DNA of 18,956 nt, taken from the NCBI GenBank assembly GCA_031265645.1, contig JAISCJ010000139.1:1-18956 (forward strand). Reading direction: 5' to 3'. A program made the translations under genes and the position numbers. Below, piece by piece: positions 1-7,894 of this stretch. Under the pieces are notes generated by a model. It was not told where the DNA came from. It searched no databases and saw only the letters and a program-made list of their open reading frames with translations. The DNA comes from Holosporales bacterium. Lineage in GTDB: Bacteria > Pseudomonadota > Alphaproteobacteria > BNTO01. Within the stretch, counting starts at the first letter, position 1. The number at the start of each line of letters is the position of its first letter.

Positions 1-101
1 AGCAACGCATTCAAAAACGATATCAGCAAGGACTTTCGGTCTTCTTGTCCAAATATCGTCTTAAAAATGTAATCCAGTTTTGGATCTAATAGCCTAGTCA
101 T
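1..101 (-). CDS. Rpn-family PD-(D/E)XK nuclease/transposase, 5' part only
   Basis: Only about the first 33 codons lie in the window; the gene runs off the left edge. Read on the minus strand from an ATG at 101-99, the product begins MTRLLDPKLDYIFKTIFGQE, nearly the same as the start of the complete gene at 2075-2929. This N-terminal block is typical of Rpn proteins (PF12784-type), which in E. coli promote RecA-independent recombination through a PD-(D/E)XK nuclease fold. The catalytic part is outside the window, so it is unknown whether the gene is intact. It points away from the neighbouring outer-membrane protein gene, mirror-image to the copy at 2075. Confidence 0.8.
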   Translation of the reverse strand, partial: MTRLLDPKLDYIFKTIFGQEDRKSLLISFLNAL

Positions 102-154
102 GCAATCGCACGTTTAAAATACGCCCCATCTAATGATACTTCATTTTCACAATG
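1..154. repeat. Left arm of a large inverted repeat (pairs with 2015-2175)
   Basis: The reverse complement of this stretch aligns with 2015-2175. The match covers the first ~100 bases of the Rpn reading frame and about 50 bases upstream of it, including a conserved leader motif ATGAAGTATCAT. By eye the coding part is roughly 85-90% identical. The arm is cut by the window edge, so its true length is unknown. Confidence 0.75.
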
Positions 155-601
155 GCCAGCAGAACTATCTTGAAAATGTGTGCAAGTTCATCGGATTTTA
201 GACAGTTTTCCGTCCTCCAGAATTGTTATGGGTCATAACATCTATCGCAAAAAGAATTAGCAGCAGGAAACACGAAGCGGGTTACCATTAAACAAGTAAA
301 ATGGGGTCCCGAGCGCAGGTGCAGAGCCGTACTAAACGTACCGCTCAAGCCGAGCATCGGATCGACGAACTGGGAATCTTTTGGCGCTTGGGTATACCGG
401 TAACTCCGACTAAATTAGTGGGTATATCTTAAGCTTTTTGAACAACTCCCTACTTTTTCGCGTCACCTCTGCCCTGACATCATTGTCCCTAGCTTGTCCT
501 GTTTGAATACCTTTGGCATTATCGTTATATGGGCGTTATGTTGCTGCCTGTGGGGGAAGTTCGTGCAAAGACGTTTTACGATGCTTATTTCATACTGCGG
601 G
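155..601. other. Intergenic stretch without a recognisable gene
   Basis: No convincing gene is visible. The part around 290-420 is locally richer in G and C than its surroundings and has an open stretch of about 60 codons on the minus strand with no start signal and no family I recognise. A perfect short palindrome lies at 224-240. The frame of the following outer-membrane protein gene is open back to 494, but that part does not look like protein under selection. Confidence 0.4.
224..240. repeat. 17-bp palindrome TGTTATGGGTCATAACA, copy 1
   Basis: Two perfect 7-base arms (TGTTATG and CATAACA) flank the three bases GGT. The identical 17 bases recur at 14279-14295, upstream of dnaN. An exact repeat of this length in intergenic DNA suggests a binding site or the end of a small mobile element. 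Its role is unknown. Confidence 0.6.
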
Positions 602-1918
602 ATGGCTAGTATTTACGTTCGTCAAATAAAGTTTGTTTCGCATTTTTGGAAAGCAAACTTTTTAAAGTATAAGTCAATATTTAAATATATATTTTGCTTC
701 TGCTTTTATATTGATGGATATACAAAAAGCACAATAATTTATCCCACATCGCCAGAAGCATTGGAGAAGGAAGAAAAATTTTTAAAAAAAGTTGCCCGCA
801 AGGCGTTTGGTGAAGATAAAAATAAAGATGATAAAACTGAAGGAAAAACAGGAAAGAATATAAAAACAAAGGAAAATATAAAAGCAGATGATATTTACAA
901 AAAATCCACATGCGCCTCTTCAGAAGAAATTCAAAAACACGAAAAAATGAATCGTGTTGCCGTTGATGAAAATTATTGCGACACAACACAAACATTGCAG
1001 GTTGAGAGTGATCTCCGTGTATCCAATGAAACAATGCCTTCTTCATCCAAAGCAAAAGGATTGAGCCAACGCAAAGTGAAAGATGCTCAAACGCCCGATC
1101 AAAAAACGAAGCGCGTGTTCGTCGGGTTCTATTGCGGAACGGACGGAAATATCATAAACGTATACCCAAATGCTGAGGTGTGGAGTAAGCAAACTCGGCC
1201 CGTAGAATCAGACTACCCTTCTACCGATTGGGGAAAAGGTAACAAGTATGAAGACATGAGAGGCATTTATTATGGTTCATATGCCTATAACACTAATAAT
1301 ACCTTGCTAAGGGGAAATTTATATGTGGGCTACGATCGCTCCATTAGCAAGTTGCTTCGTTTAGGCGTTGAAATTCAAGGAGGAATTGGATGCTGTGAAG
1401 GCGAAGTTTCTTCAGCTGGCGTTTTTGCAGAACGCGCAAAAGTGGCTCCTGACGACACTATTTACACAGGTGGACAAAACGCCCAAGAAGTAGATTTTGC
1501 ATATATTCGACAAACCATAGGTTATCCATACGCGTTGTCTCTATTGCAAAAATTTGGAATTACACTATCTCAATGGGCATTACTGTATACAAAGTTAGGC
1601 TTTGCTTATGAAAACATTAGGATAACAGATCATGAAGAAGAGATAGATGTTGGAGTGCAAAGATTTCCTAAAAATAAACCGGATGTCATTTTTAATAAGA
1701 ACAAAGCTGCGTTCATTGCAGGAATTGGAGTAGAAGCAACCATTCGCAGTCAATTGTTTCTGAGAATGGAGTGCTTCTTCACCAAGGAAGGAAAAATAAC
1801 TCTAGAATCCCAAAATTTGAATGATGGTACCCTTAAAAGTCAAGATCGAGTATTAGATCATCTAAAAATGAAGTGCCATAGCGTATCTGTCGGATTCGGT
1901 GCTGGCTTTCGGTTTTAA
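602..1918 (+). CDS. Outer-membrane beta-barrel protein (OmpA/Opa-like porin fold)
   Basis: Probable surface protein of about 438 residues. The C-terminal ~290 residues alternate hydrophobic and polar positions in short strands (for example GNLYVGYDRS, AAFIAGIGVEA, SVSVGFGAGFRF) and end in phenylalanine, the usual signal for beta-barrel insertion by the BAM machinery. The pattern fits small 8-stranded outer-membrane proteins. Before the barrel lies a lysine- and glutamate-rich, low-complexity linker of about 130 residues, and before that a hydrophobic stretch (IFKYIFCFCFYIDGY) that could be a signal sequence. The start is uncertain: the frame is open from a TTG at 494, with ATGs at 581 and 602, and none has a good ribosome binding site. 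The gene lies between two outward-facing Rpn genes. The barrel class is fairly safe; the ligand or role is unknown. Confidence 0.65.
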   Translation: MASIYVRQIKFVSHFWKANFLKYKSIFKYIFCFCFYIDGYTKSTIIYPTSPEALEKEEKFLKKVARKAFGEDKNKDDKTEGKTGKNIKTKENIKADDIYKKSTCASSEEIQKHEKMNRVAVDENYCDTTQTLQVESDLRVSNETMPSSSKAKGLSQRKVKDAQTPDQKTKRVFVGFYCGTDGNIINVYPNAEVWSKQTRPVESDYPSTDWGKGNKYEDMRGIYYGSYAYNTNNTLLRGNLYVGYDRSISKLLRLGVEIQGGIGCCEGEVSSAGVFAERAKVAPDDTIYTGGQNAQEVDFAYIRQTIGYPYALSLLQKFGITLSQWALLYTKLGFAYENIRITDHEEEIDVGVQRFPKNKPDVIFNKNKAAFIAGIGVEATIRSQLFLRMECFFTKEGKITLESQNLNDGTLKSQDRVLDHLKMKCHSVSVGFGAGFRF

Positions 1919-2014
1919 CGCGAGAAATCAATTGTCGATAGTAGACCCATGTTGTTCATTGCGTATGTTCCGAATGTGGCTTATGCGACAGCCGATTGCT
2001 TATAGTTATGCTGA

Positions 2015-2175
2015 CAATTGTAAAAATGAAGTATCATCATGGATAGGTGGACGTGTTTTGAACGTGCGATTGCTATGACAGCATTATTGGATCCGAAGTT
2101 GGATTACATTTTTAAGACGATATTTGGACAAGAGGACCGAAAGTCTTTGCTTATATCGTTTTTGAATGCGTTGTT
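2015..2175. repeat. Right arm of the large inverted repeat (pairs with 1-154)
   Basis: Contains the leader and first ~100 coding bases of the complete Rpn gene, matched in inverted orientation at the left edge. Similarity begins in the non-coding leader (around 2015) and continues into the gene, so the duplicated unit included upstream DNA and not only the protein-coding part. Confidence 0.75.
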
Positions 2176-2929
2176 TAAAGGCACGCCAACAATTAAAGAC
2201 ATAACGCTTGAAAACACGGATATTGCAAAGATTCTGGAGGAAAACAAAGCCAGCCGCTTAGACATTAAAGCAACAAGCGATGACGGAACTAAGCTGGATA
2301 TTGAAATCCAGTGCAAAAACACCGGCGAAATTCCACAGCGCGCCTTCCATTATTTGGCCAATATGGTACCTGCAACAGTGCAAGAGGGCAAATCATATAA
2401 GGGCTCAAACGTAATCGGGATATGGATCTTGGGTGAGAATGTTACAGATCGCAAAAACGCGATCAGCGATGCGTATATGACGTTCCAGGAAAATGATCCA
2501 GATCCGTATCAGGTTATGACGAATTCTGCGCGAATTATTTTTATTGAATTGCCCAAATTTAATCCAAAGAATGAAGACGCGAAGGACATGCTTACGGCGT
2601 GGCTCTCGTTTTTAAAAGATCCTGTCCAGATGGATGGTGCGTTTTTGGATGACCAGGACGTAAGAAAGGCAATGGATACGCTGATGTATATCAGCGCAGA
2701 TAAGGAAGTCCGAGCGATGGCCGACCTGCGGCAGAAGACAATAAATGATTATAACAGCGAAATGACCGTTGCACGTGAAGATGGGAAGGCGGAAGGGTTG
2801 GCTGAGGGGGAAGCCAAGGGCAAGAAAGAAACAGCAAGTTCAATGCTTGCTGAAGGCATGTCCCCAGAAGTCGTCAGTCGCTGCACCAAGCTTTCAATTG
2901 AAGATGTTCTGTCTCTACACGAGTATTAA
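2075..2929 (+). CDS. Rpn-family recombination-promoting nuclease / putative transposase
   Basis: Complete protein of 284 residues. It starts MTALLDPKLDYIFKTIFGQE and carries a PD-(D/E)XK-like core: D63 in RLDIKA, then E77 and Q79 in LDIEIQCK, the D...ExQ arrangement usual in this family. The C-terminal end has the hallmark glycine/glutamate/lysine repeats (GKAEGLAEGEAKGKKE, residues ~239-254) followed by a short helical tail (SRCTKLSIEDVL). I chose ATG 2075 because the left copy starts at the equivalent place; the frame is open a further 12 codons to 2039. Family members are DNA endonucleases that stimulate RecA-independent recombination and are often horizontally acquired and multicopy. The stop codon is followed in the same frame by an IS630 transposase relic. 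Confidence 0.88.
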   Translation: MTALLDPKLDYIFKTIFGQEDRKSLLISFLNALFKGTPTIKDITLENTDIAKILEENKASRLDIKATSDDGTKLDIEIQCKNTGEIPQRAFHYLANMVPATVQEGKSYKGSNVIGIWILGENVTDRKNAISDAYMTFQENDPDPYQVMTNSARIIFIELPKFNPKNEDAKDMLTAWLSFLKDPVQMDGAFLDDQDVRKAMDTLMYISADKEVRAMADLRQKTINDYNSEMTVAREDGKAEGLAEGEAKGKKETASSMLAEGMSPEVVSRCTKLSIEDVLSLHEY

Positions 2930-3186
2930 GCTTCTCATAAAGATAAAGAAACGCGGAGTTTGATTGAATAAGCTGGGTGCCATCTTCTTTATTTGTCGCC
3001 TTATTCACCCGATTTCAATCCTATTGAGAAAACTTGTGGCACGTTAAAAGAAAAGTTGCGATTATATTCGTCGTATTTTGAGACTATACAGGGGCTATAT
3101 TTTTATGTCTTCAATTGAGTTCACAGAAATTAAGTGAACACTGTAGGGATTTAGCTCAAATGACATTGATTTCTGGAGAAGGGTAA
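2930..3186 (+). pseudogene. IS630-family transposase, decayed C-terminal fragment
   Basis: Immediately after the Rpn stop codon, in the same frame, the DNA translates to HKDKETRSLIE, an in-frame stop at 2969-2971, then AGCHLLYLSPYSPDFNPIEK and TCGTLKEKLRLYSSYFETIQ. The block YLSPYSPDFNPIEKT is the signature around the last catalytic residue of IS630/Tc1-type DDE transposases. Near 3090 the reading shifts frame and continues (IFLCLQLSSQKLSEHCRDLA) to a stop at 3184-3186. Only the C-terminal third remains, with one nonsense change and one frameshift, so it is inactive. The 5' part has been lost or replaced by the Rpn gene. Confidence 0.85.
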
Positions 3187-3288
3187 TTGTGAGCATGAAT
3201 GGCTGGAATGTCGCAGTGACCTGCTATATTATAGGGCTTGGATCTATGATAATGTTAATATTAAGGTTTTTTTGTCTCATCATGTATC

Positions 3289-3404
3289 GGGCTCTATCTA
3301 AAACACAGGATTATTCTATTAAAAAAACTGTAACGCAATGTGTTTTATCCTTTGCGTTTCAGGGATTTTTCCCTGAAATAAACCTGTGTTTCATCTGGGA
3401 GCCC
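3289..3404. repeat. Family-2 inverted-repeat element, copy 1 (MITE-like)
   Basis: The ends GGGCTC (3289-3294) and GAGCCC (3399-3404) are complementary. Inside them, AAAACACAGGATTATTC (from 3300) pairs with GAAATAAACCTGTGTTT (3375-3391), and a small palindrome AGGGATTTTTCCCT sits at 3361-3374. The right half recurs at 14397-14435 and the whole design recurs at 16699-16778. A 77-codon open frame overlapping it (3189-3422) is explained by the repeat. The element lies between an IS relic and a converging gene, where it might also act as a terminator. Confidence 0.65.
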
Positions 3405-3462
3405 TATAGGCTCCGTTTGTAGCTAATTTTGACCGAAGCTTAACATTTATGCTGAAAGCAGG

Positions 3463-4137
3463 TTATTCAGCTTGCCACCTAGGATTTCCCCCAGGAAACA
3501 GATTTTCAGTAGGCAATTTTAGTGCTCTCATCCCATCCAACAAAGAGAAGTTCTTTTTACAAAAAAATTCCAGCTTGGAATAATCAATGCAATTGTCGTA
3601 AAACTCGCGCGGAGCAAACAATCCTACTGAATGCAAAAAATCCTCCATATTGACTAGTTCGTAATTCAAAACATACATATAATGTAGATGCGCCAGGACT
3701 CCCACGTTTGAAAGACTTTTAAGAAAACGAATACACATATCAGGATTAAGCTTGGATTTATTAAAAAGCAATGGCTGGCAAGTTATCTCAGCGTACGCTT
3801 CTATAATCTTTGTAACCTGATCTGTTAAAGTTTTAGCCAGTTCACCGTCGACAGTATCCGCAGTCAATTGTTCTCTATTTTTTTTGACTAGATGTAAAAA
3901 GTGTCGAAAAACGTAAGAAGTTTGACCATTCTCTACTACTTCATGCATCAATATAAAGTTATTAGCGAGTAGCTGCTGTTCTACCTCACTCAATATGGGA
4001 CTTTTCAATTTCTGCAGAGGGCAGATTCCAGAGAAATTGTCACTAAGAGTAAGCATGCTTTGCAACGTTTCCGGAATTGGGGTTGCAATCCCAGGATAGG
4101 CTAAAATCAAACCAGCAATAAGTTTTTTAAACGACAT
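3463..4137 (-). CDS. Predicted exported protein, family not recognised
   Basis: 224 residues. The N-terminus MSFKKLIAGLILAYPGIATP is a typical Sec signal peptide, with lysines, a hydrophobic core and small residues before a likely cut near residue 18. The mature part is mostly helical-looking, mixed in charge, has five cysteines (for example ICPL near residue 38 and FFCKK near 191) and shows no motif I can name. The gene lies 114 bases downstream of dapE on the same strand, with no clear terminator between them, so co-transcription is possible. The ribosome binding site is weak (GGAA, 8 bases before the ATG). Signal peptides without a known domain recur in this window, which suggests a lineage-specific secretome. 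Export is likely; the role is unknown. Confidence 0.7.
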   Translation of the reverse strand: MSFKKLIAGLILAYPGIATPIPETLQSMLTLSDNFSGICPLQKLKSPILSEVEQQLLANNFILMHEVVENGQTSYVFRHFLHLVKKNREQLTADTVDGELAKTLTDQVTKIIEAYAEITCQPLLFNKSKLNPDMCIRFLKSLSNVGVLAHLHYMYVLNYELVNMEDFLHSVGLFAPREFYDNCIDYSKLEFFCKKNFSLLDGMRALKLPTENLFPGGNPRWQAE

Positions 4138-4251
4138 GATAACGTTCCATTACGGGCCTAATATCGCTCACTGTCGCACAATCTTCTACTTCTGTCAATT
4201 GCACTCTTGTTCTTTCACAAGTGGGACCAAAAGCGGATAGCACATTTTCAC

Positions 4252-5802
4252 TTAAAGTTTTTGTGCCATTTCTTTAAATTTCTTGTAATACGAAAGCTTA
4301 TTTCGATACTTGCGCAGTCGTCGTTGATCTTTTTGATCAAACGCGGTTTGTATTTCTGGCAATAACGACTGATTCAGTGCATTAACTTTTGCGAGAAGCG
4401 TATCTAGTGATTCTGCTGACGCTGTAGAAAATTCGTTGTGTAGGATAATAATGTCGTCATCTAGATGTGGCGTATCTGCTTGTGAATCGCTTGGAAAAAG
4501 GGCAGACATCAAGCAGTCTAGACGAGTTCCCGGATCCAGCAATATTCTATAGGACTTGTGTGCAAGCTCTAAACGAACTGTGTCATCACGATATTGTCGG
4601 CATTTTTCGAAATAATTTTTTCTCAGAATTGCTTCATCAATCGAAAACGTAGCTGGATACTCAAGCACTTCAAATGGACTTGTTTCATTAGTAAGTGCTC
4701 TGAAAAATTTATCATAAATGCGTGTCAAAATATCCAAGTCATCAAACGAAACGCATTCATTACACTTGTGCGCGAGCTCAACTTTTAATCCGATCTCAGC
4801 AAACGGAACAATCTCGTATAAAAATTTTGCATCAGAATTTGCGCCTCCGGTAGTCATCTGCGGAGTTCGGCAAGTCACGGATTGCACTGCATTTAAAAGT
4901 TGCCACGTTGTCGTCGTTTTATTCGCTACGTCATCCATCCGCTTGCTAAAAAATGGCTCGCATGCAATGTCATATTTTGCGTGAATGTTGTGTTTTTTGG
5001 CGGACTTATCAATTGCAGCAATTAATTTTTGCCCTGAAAGTTCTGCGCTGAACCGAATATTAAAACGGCAATGCGCAACTGCAGGCACAACATTTGTGGC
5101 GCCACTATCAGACTCGAATGAAGTCATTTCTAAATTATATTCGCTGTCTGAAAGGAATTGTGGCGTAGTAATTTCGTTTAAAACGTAAACCAGCTGAGTT
5201 ATCGGATTATTTAAAAATTGTGGATATGCCACATGTCCCGCCGTGCCGTTAGCTATAAGCTCAACGTTCAAGCTGCCACGACATCCAACTTTAACCGTGT
5301 CTCCAGTTAAGTTACAACTTGTTGGCTCGCCGATCAACGCAAAGTCGAATCGCGGAAATGCGCCTTCTTGGTTTTGTCTCATCCAAGCGAGCACCGCTGG
5401 AGTTCCAAATTCAGCAGAGCCTTCTTCGTCTCCCGAAATTATCACTTCTACAGAAGCGTCTGGATTCAATCGCAGCGCCTCAATAAAGCACGCTATGCTG
5501 CCTTTCATGTCCACAGCGCCGCGCCCCCAAACTGCTCCATCTGCAACGGCGCCTTGCTCAAATGTCCAGCCTTCACCTAACGGGACAACATCAGCATGCC
5601 CAAGATACAAAATGGTATTCTGTGTCTTTTGTAAATTTTTACACGCATACAAATTATCAACGCCATTGAAATGCAGTTTTTTTACGGTAAATCCCAGCGA
5701 AGAAAATTGACCGATTAAGCAGTCAATTGTTCGCTCCACGGATGTAGAAGAAACAAGTTCGACTAATAATTTTATTGTGTTATTCATTTCGCAATGCTTC
5801 AT
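4252..5802 (-). CDS. dapE: Succinyl-diaminopimelate desuccinylase fused to an HscB-like C-terminal domain
   Basis: Residues ~1-370 are DapE, the zinc amidohydrolase that cuts N-succinyl-LL-2,6-diaminopimelate into succinate and LL-diaminopimelate for lysine and peptidoglycan. The expected residues are present: GHADVVP (H69, D71), GRGAVDMKG (D98), SGDEEG (E126, E127), IGEPTS (E159), TTGGANSDAKF and AHKCNECV (H345). Normal DapE ends here at about 375 residues, but this protein continues to 516. Residues ~375-516 resemble the Fe-S co-chaperone HscB: SPFEVLEYPATFSID, a J-domain-like start (NYFEKCRQYRDD), AHKSYRILLDPGTRLDCLMS, and a C-terminal helical bundle ending RLRKYRNKLSYYKKF. The HPD motif that stimulates Hsp70 ATPase is missing; only YRDD remains and about 10-15 residues are deleted. 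The gene overlaps the dapD stop. ATG 5802 has GAAG four bases upstream; an alternative ATG at 5787 gives a more canonical N-terminus. Confidence 0.9.
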   Translation of the reverse strand: MKHCEMNNTIKLLVELVSSTSVERTIDCLIGQFSSLGFTVKKLHFNGVDNLYACKNLQKTQNTILYLGHADVVPLGEGWTFEQGAVADGAVWGRGAVDMKGSIACFIEALRLNPDASVEVIISGDEEGSAEFGTPAVLAWMRQNQEGAFPRFDFALIGEPTSCNLTGDTVKVGCRGSLNVELIANGTAGHVAYPQFLNNPITQLVYVLNEITTPQFLSDSEYNLEMTSFESDSGATNVVPAVAHCRFNIRFSAELSGQKLIAAIDKSAKKHNIHAKYDIACEPFFSKRMDDVANKTTTTWQLLNAVQSVTCRTPQMTTGGANSDAKFLYEIVPFAEIGLKVELAHKCNECVSFDDLDILTRIYDKFFRALTNETSPFEVLEYPATFSIDEAILRKNYFEKCRQYRDDTVRLELAHKSYRILLDPGTRLDCLMSALFPSDSQADTPHLDDDIIILHNEFSTASAESLDTLLAKVNALNQSLLPEIQTAFDQKDQRRLRKYRNKLSYYKKFKEMAQKL

Positions 5803-6589
5803 TTATCTTCGTTTTTTGATTGGTTTCTCCGTAGCGAACAATGACGGCACATTGCAAGCGAATGTCAGGGCGCTCAGGTTGGAGACATGATTCTGGGCTT
5901 TTTGGAAGAAGTCTATCACTGCTATACGTTCCAGGGACTACAATTGCGTGCTCTGGAACTTCTGCGTAAAAAACCTTTCCGCTTTGTCTGTCTATAATTT
6001 TTGTAGACGCACCAATATGCACGCCCATCCCTAGCGTTGCTCCCTGGCGAACGATCACCCCTTCGACGACGGATGCATGCGCGCCAATAAAACAGTCATC
6101 TTCTATAATGACCGGACGCGCCGTAATCGGTTCAAGCACGCCACCAATAACAACTCCAGCCGCTATGTGGCAATTTGCTCCGATTTGGGCACATGAGCCA
6201 ACAGTAACAAACGAATCTACCATTGTTCGTTCGCCGACATATGCGCCAATGTTAACGAAGCAATTCATTAGGACAACGTTTGGAGCAAGATATGCCCCAT
6301 AGCGCACGATGGCACCTGGCACGACACGTAACTTCGCATGAAAAAAATCCGCGTCTTGCCAACCATCAAATTTTAACGGAACTTTGTCATATACTTCGTG
6401 CATTCCCCTACACGTGGCGCCAGAGATGTAAGAAACGATTGAGTACTTTAATTCTTCATCGACACTCCATTGCCCGTCCACAAGGCGGCACACGCGCCGT
6501 TTCCCTGTGTCAAGCTCACGAATCAACTCGTCGACGGAAAAATTATCGGCGTCGGCCTTTTCTGCGATGTTACTAATCGATTGAATCAT
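5780..6589 (-). CDS. dapD: 2,3,4,5-tetrahydropyridine-2,6-dicarboxylate N-succinyltransferase
   Basis: 269 residues, close to the usual ~274. The cytoplasmic enzyme transfers succinyl from succinyl-CoA to tetrahydrodipicolinate in the succinylase branch of lysine/diaminopimelate synthesis. The sequence shows the N-terminal helical domain (DGQW, KVPLKFDGW), then the left-handed beta-helix of hexapeptide repeats (FVNIGAYVGERTMVDSFVTV, GSCAQIG, IGGVLEP, IIEDDCFIGAHASVVEGV, LGMGVHIG), then the C-terminal strand part (LQCAVIVRYG). The ATG at 6589 is preferred over an upstream one at 6640 because it matches the family N-terminus and has GAGGA just upstream. The 3' end overlaps dapE, so the two genes are almost certainly translated from one message and act in the same branch of the pathway. 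Confidence 0.95.
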   Translation of the reverse strand: MIQSISNIAEKADADNFSVDELIRELDTGKRRVCRLVDGQWSVDEELKYSIVSYISGATCRGMHEVYDKVPLKFDGWQDADFFHAKLRVVPGAIVRYGAYLAPNVVLMNCFVNIGAYVGERTMVDSFVTVGSCAQIGANCHIAAGVVIGGVLEPITARPVIIEDDCFIGAHASVVEGVIVRQGATLGMGVHIGASTKIIDRQSGKVFYAEVPEHAIVVPGTYSSDRLLPKSPESCLQPERPDIRLQCAVIVRYGETNQKTKINEALRNE

Positions 6590-6628
6590 GTTTCCTCTAT
6601 CACTAAACTTTCCGCTTGGGGTTATTGA

Positions 6629-6658
6629 ATAATGTTCCAATTATGATTTTTACATCAA
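6629..6658 (-). promoter_or_regulatory. Candidate sigma-70 promoter of dapD-dapE
   Basis: Read on the minus strand, TTGATG (6658-6653) and CATTAT (6634-6629) are separated by 18 bases. Transcription would start near 6622, about 30 bases before the dapD ATG. It is the best match in the gap between the upstream gene and dapD, but it is judged by eye only. Confidence 0.35.
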
Positions 6659-6721
6659 CATCCGAGTCACATACATGCGGAATTTCACCGTGCCATTAAA
6701 ACATATCATCAATGTTATTAC

Positions 6722-7645
6722 CTAGTGTTGCGCTTGATTGTTGAGTCGACAGCGCTTATTCCAATTTTCTTTTGCTTCTTTCCCTCTTCTACTCAAAAGG
6801 CGAATTATATTATTCGTATCTTCGGCTAATGCATTTGCGTGTGCTTTTGGCTCTTTTTTGGCTGCAAATAAATCACTAAATATCCTAATCCTCTGCTCCT
6901 CACGCTCTGTTGCATTTCTCTTCGTAGCCGCCAATTCAATAAATTGACCTGCTTGTTTATTCCCAAGCTGCATAGAGCGCTCTAAAAACGCTTTGCCTAT
7001 GCATTTTAGAATTCGCGCTAATTCACTTACATCATAACGATCTACATAAGTTTGTGATTCTTGTTCTTTCGGGGATGTCCTTTTTTGAAGCAGCTTCCTC
7101 GATTCATTGGCCTCTTTAAACATATAAGCTAGGTGTTTATAAATAGAAAATAGTATTCCGCCATGCAGGGCCAGAAAGAATGCATCATTTGACAAGAACG
7201 AATCTGCTAGATATATAATCATGGGAAGTGAGTATGAATTACACAGATCATTATCAGGTTTGCGCTCACCCTTATTTGTTTTTTGTACTTTTGAAACGTT
7301 CACCACACAATCAGGATTAGGCCAAAATGCGGAAAAATATACAGTGGCTTGGGCATTTTGTCCCCAATTCGATCTATCGCTACTAAGAAGTTTAGCCATT
7401 GATTTTGCAATATTCTGTATGTGAGGAGGAATTGGATACTCATCCAACATTTCTAGCTCTGCTATCAAAGCTGGTGACAATAATTCAGATCCCTTCGTTT
7501 TTGTAGGAAAAATTTCAAATTTTTTCGTTTTTTTGGGCGAGTTTGTTGTAACTTGGCCTTTAGTCTCATTTTTTATTGGTGCACATGTAATATATTCACC
7601 ACAAAATGTAAAAATAGCAAGCATAGCCAAAATATATTTTTTCAT
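6722..7645 (-). CDS. Predicted exported protein, family not recognised
   Basis: 307 residues starting MKKYILAMLAIFTFCGEYITC, a clear Sec signal peptide. The cysteine at residue 21 follows YIT, which fits signal-peptidase I better than a lipoprotein box. Next come a lysine- and threonine-rich spacer (residues ~23-55) and a mainly helical body with a hydrophobic stretch (LALHGGILFSIYKHLAYMF, residues ~159-177) and a highly charged C-terminus. No catalytic motif or named domain is visible. The gene is upstream of dapD on the same strand, separated by 132 bases that hold the candidate dapD promoter, so it is probably its own unit. A 9-base inverted repeat lies 41-81 bases before its start. Export is likely; the function is unknown. 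Confidence 0.7.
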   Translation of the reverse strand: MKKYILAMLAIFTFCGEYITCAPIKNETKGQVTTNSPKKTKKFEIFPTKTKGSELLSPALIAELEMLDEYPIPPHIQNIAKSMAKLLSSDRSNWGQNAQATVYFSAFWPNPDCVVNVSKVQKTNKGERKPDNDLCNSYSLPMIIYLADSFLSNDAFFLALHGGILFSIYKHLAYMFKEANESRKLLQKRTSPKEQESQTYVDRYDVSELARILKCIGKAFLERSMQLGNKQAGQFIELAATKRNATEREEQRIRIFSDLFAAKKEPKAHANALAEDTNNIIRLLSRRGKEAKENWNKRCRLNNQAQH

Positions 7646-7685
7646 TCTAATTCATCCACAACACTTCTAACTTTATTTATCGTAC

Positions 7686-7726
7686 GATAATAACATTAAC
7701 AATTAGTAAATAATATCGTTATTATC
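7686..7726. promoter_or_regulatory. Inverted repeat GATAATAAC...GTTATTATC in a divergent promoter region
   Basis: Perfect 9-base arms (7686-7694 and 7718-7726) are separated by 23 bases, about two helical turns. The site lies between the exported-protein gene on the minus strand and rnhB on the plus strand. It could be an operator or a stem-loop. It is AT-rich, so chance is not excluded. Confidence 0.35.
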
Positions 7727-7894
7727 TTCGAATACACTTGAATATTAATATTACTAGCAAAAAGGTGTATATATGTCCGTTTTTGGTGGCTTGCATTTGT
7801 TGAAAGTTGTCCATTTTTGGCACACTCTGTACATTGTTGTTATTGGAAATGTCTCTTTTTATTCGGAGCATTTTCTGAGATTTTACAGGCGGAT

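Noticed and set aside
235..430. About 60 open codons on the minus strand in a GC-richer patch
   Set aside because: No start signal, no known family; composition alone is not enough to call a gene or an rRNA fragment.
681..1055. 124-codon open frame antisense to the outer-membrane protein
   Set aside because: It mirrors the lysine-rich linker of the sense gene (giving phenylalanine/leucine runs), so it is a shadow and not a membrane protein.
3189..3422. 77-codon open frame on the plus strand
   Set aside because: Most of it is the family-2 repeat, whose arms explain the open stretch. There is no ribosome binding site and no recognisable protein pattern beyond chance hydrophobicity.
4139..4275. 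Short minus-strand frame between dapE and the exported-protein gene (reads ...VQLTEVEDCATVSDIRPVME...)
   Set aside because: The composition looks somewhat protein-like, but only a GTG could start it, it has no ribosome binding site, it overlaps the next gene start, and the family is not recognisable.
5243..5710. 155-codon open frame antisense to dapE
   Set aside because: Lies wholly opposite the DapE catalytic core, which has all family motifs; proline/serine-rich composition is typical of an antisense artefact.
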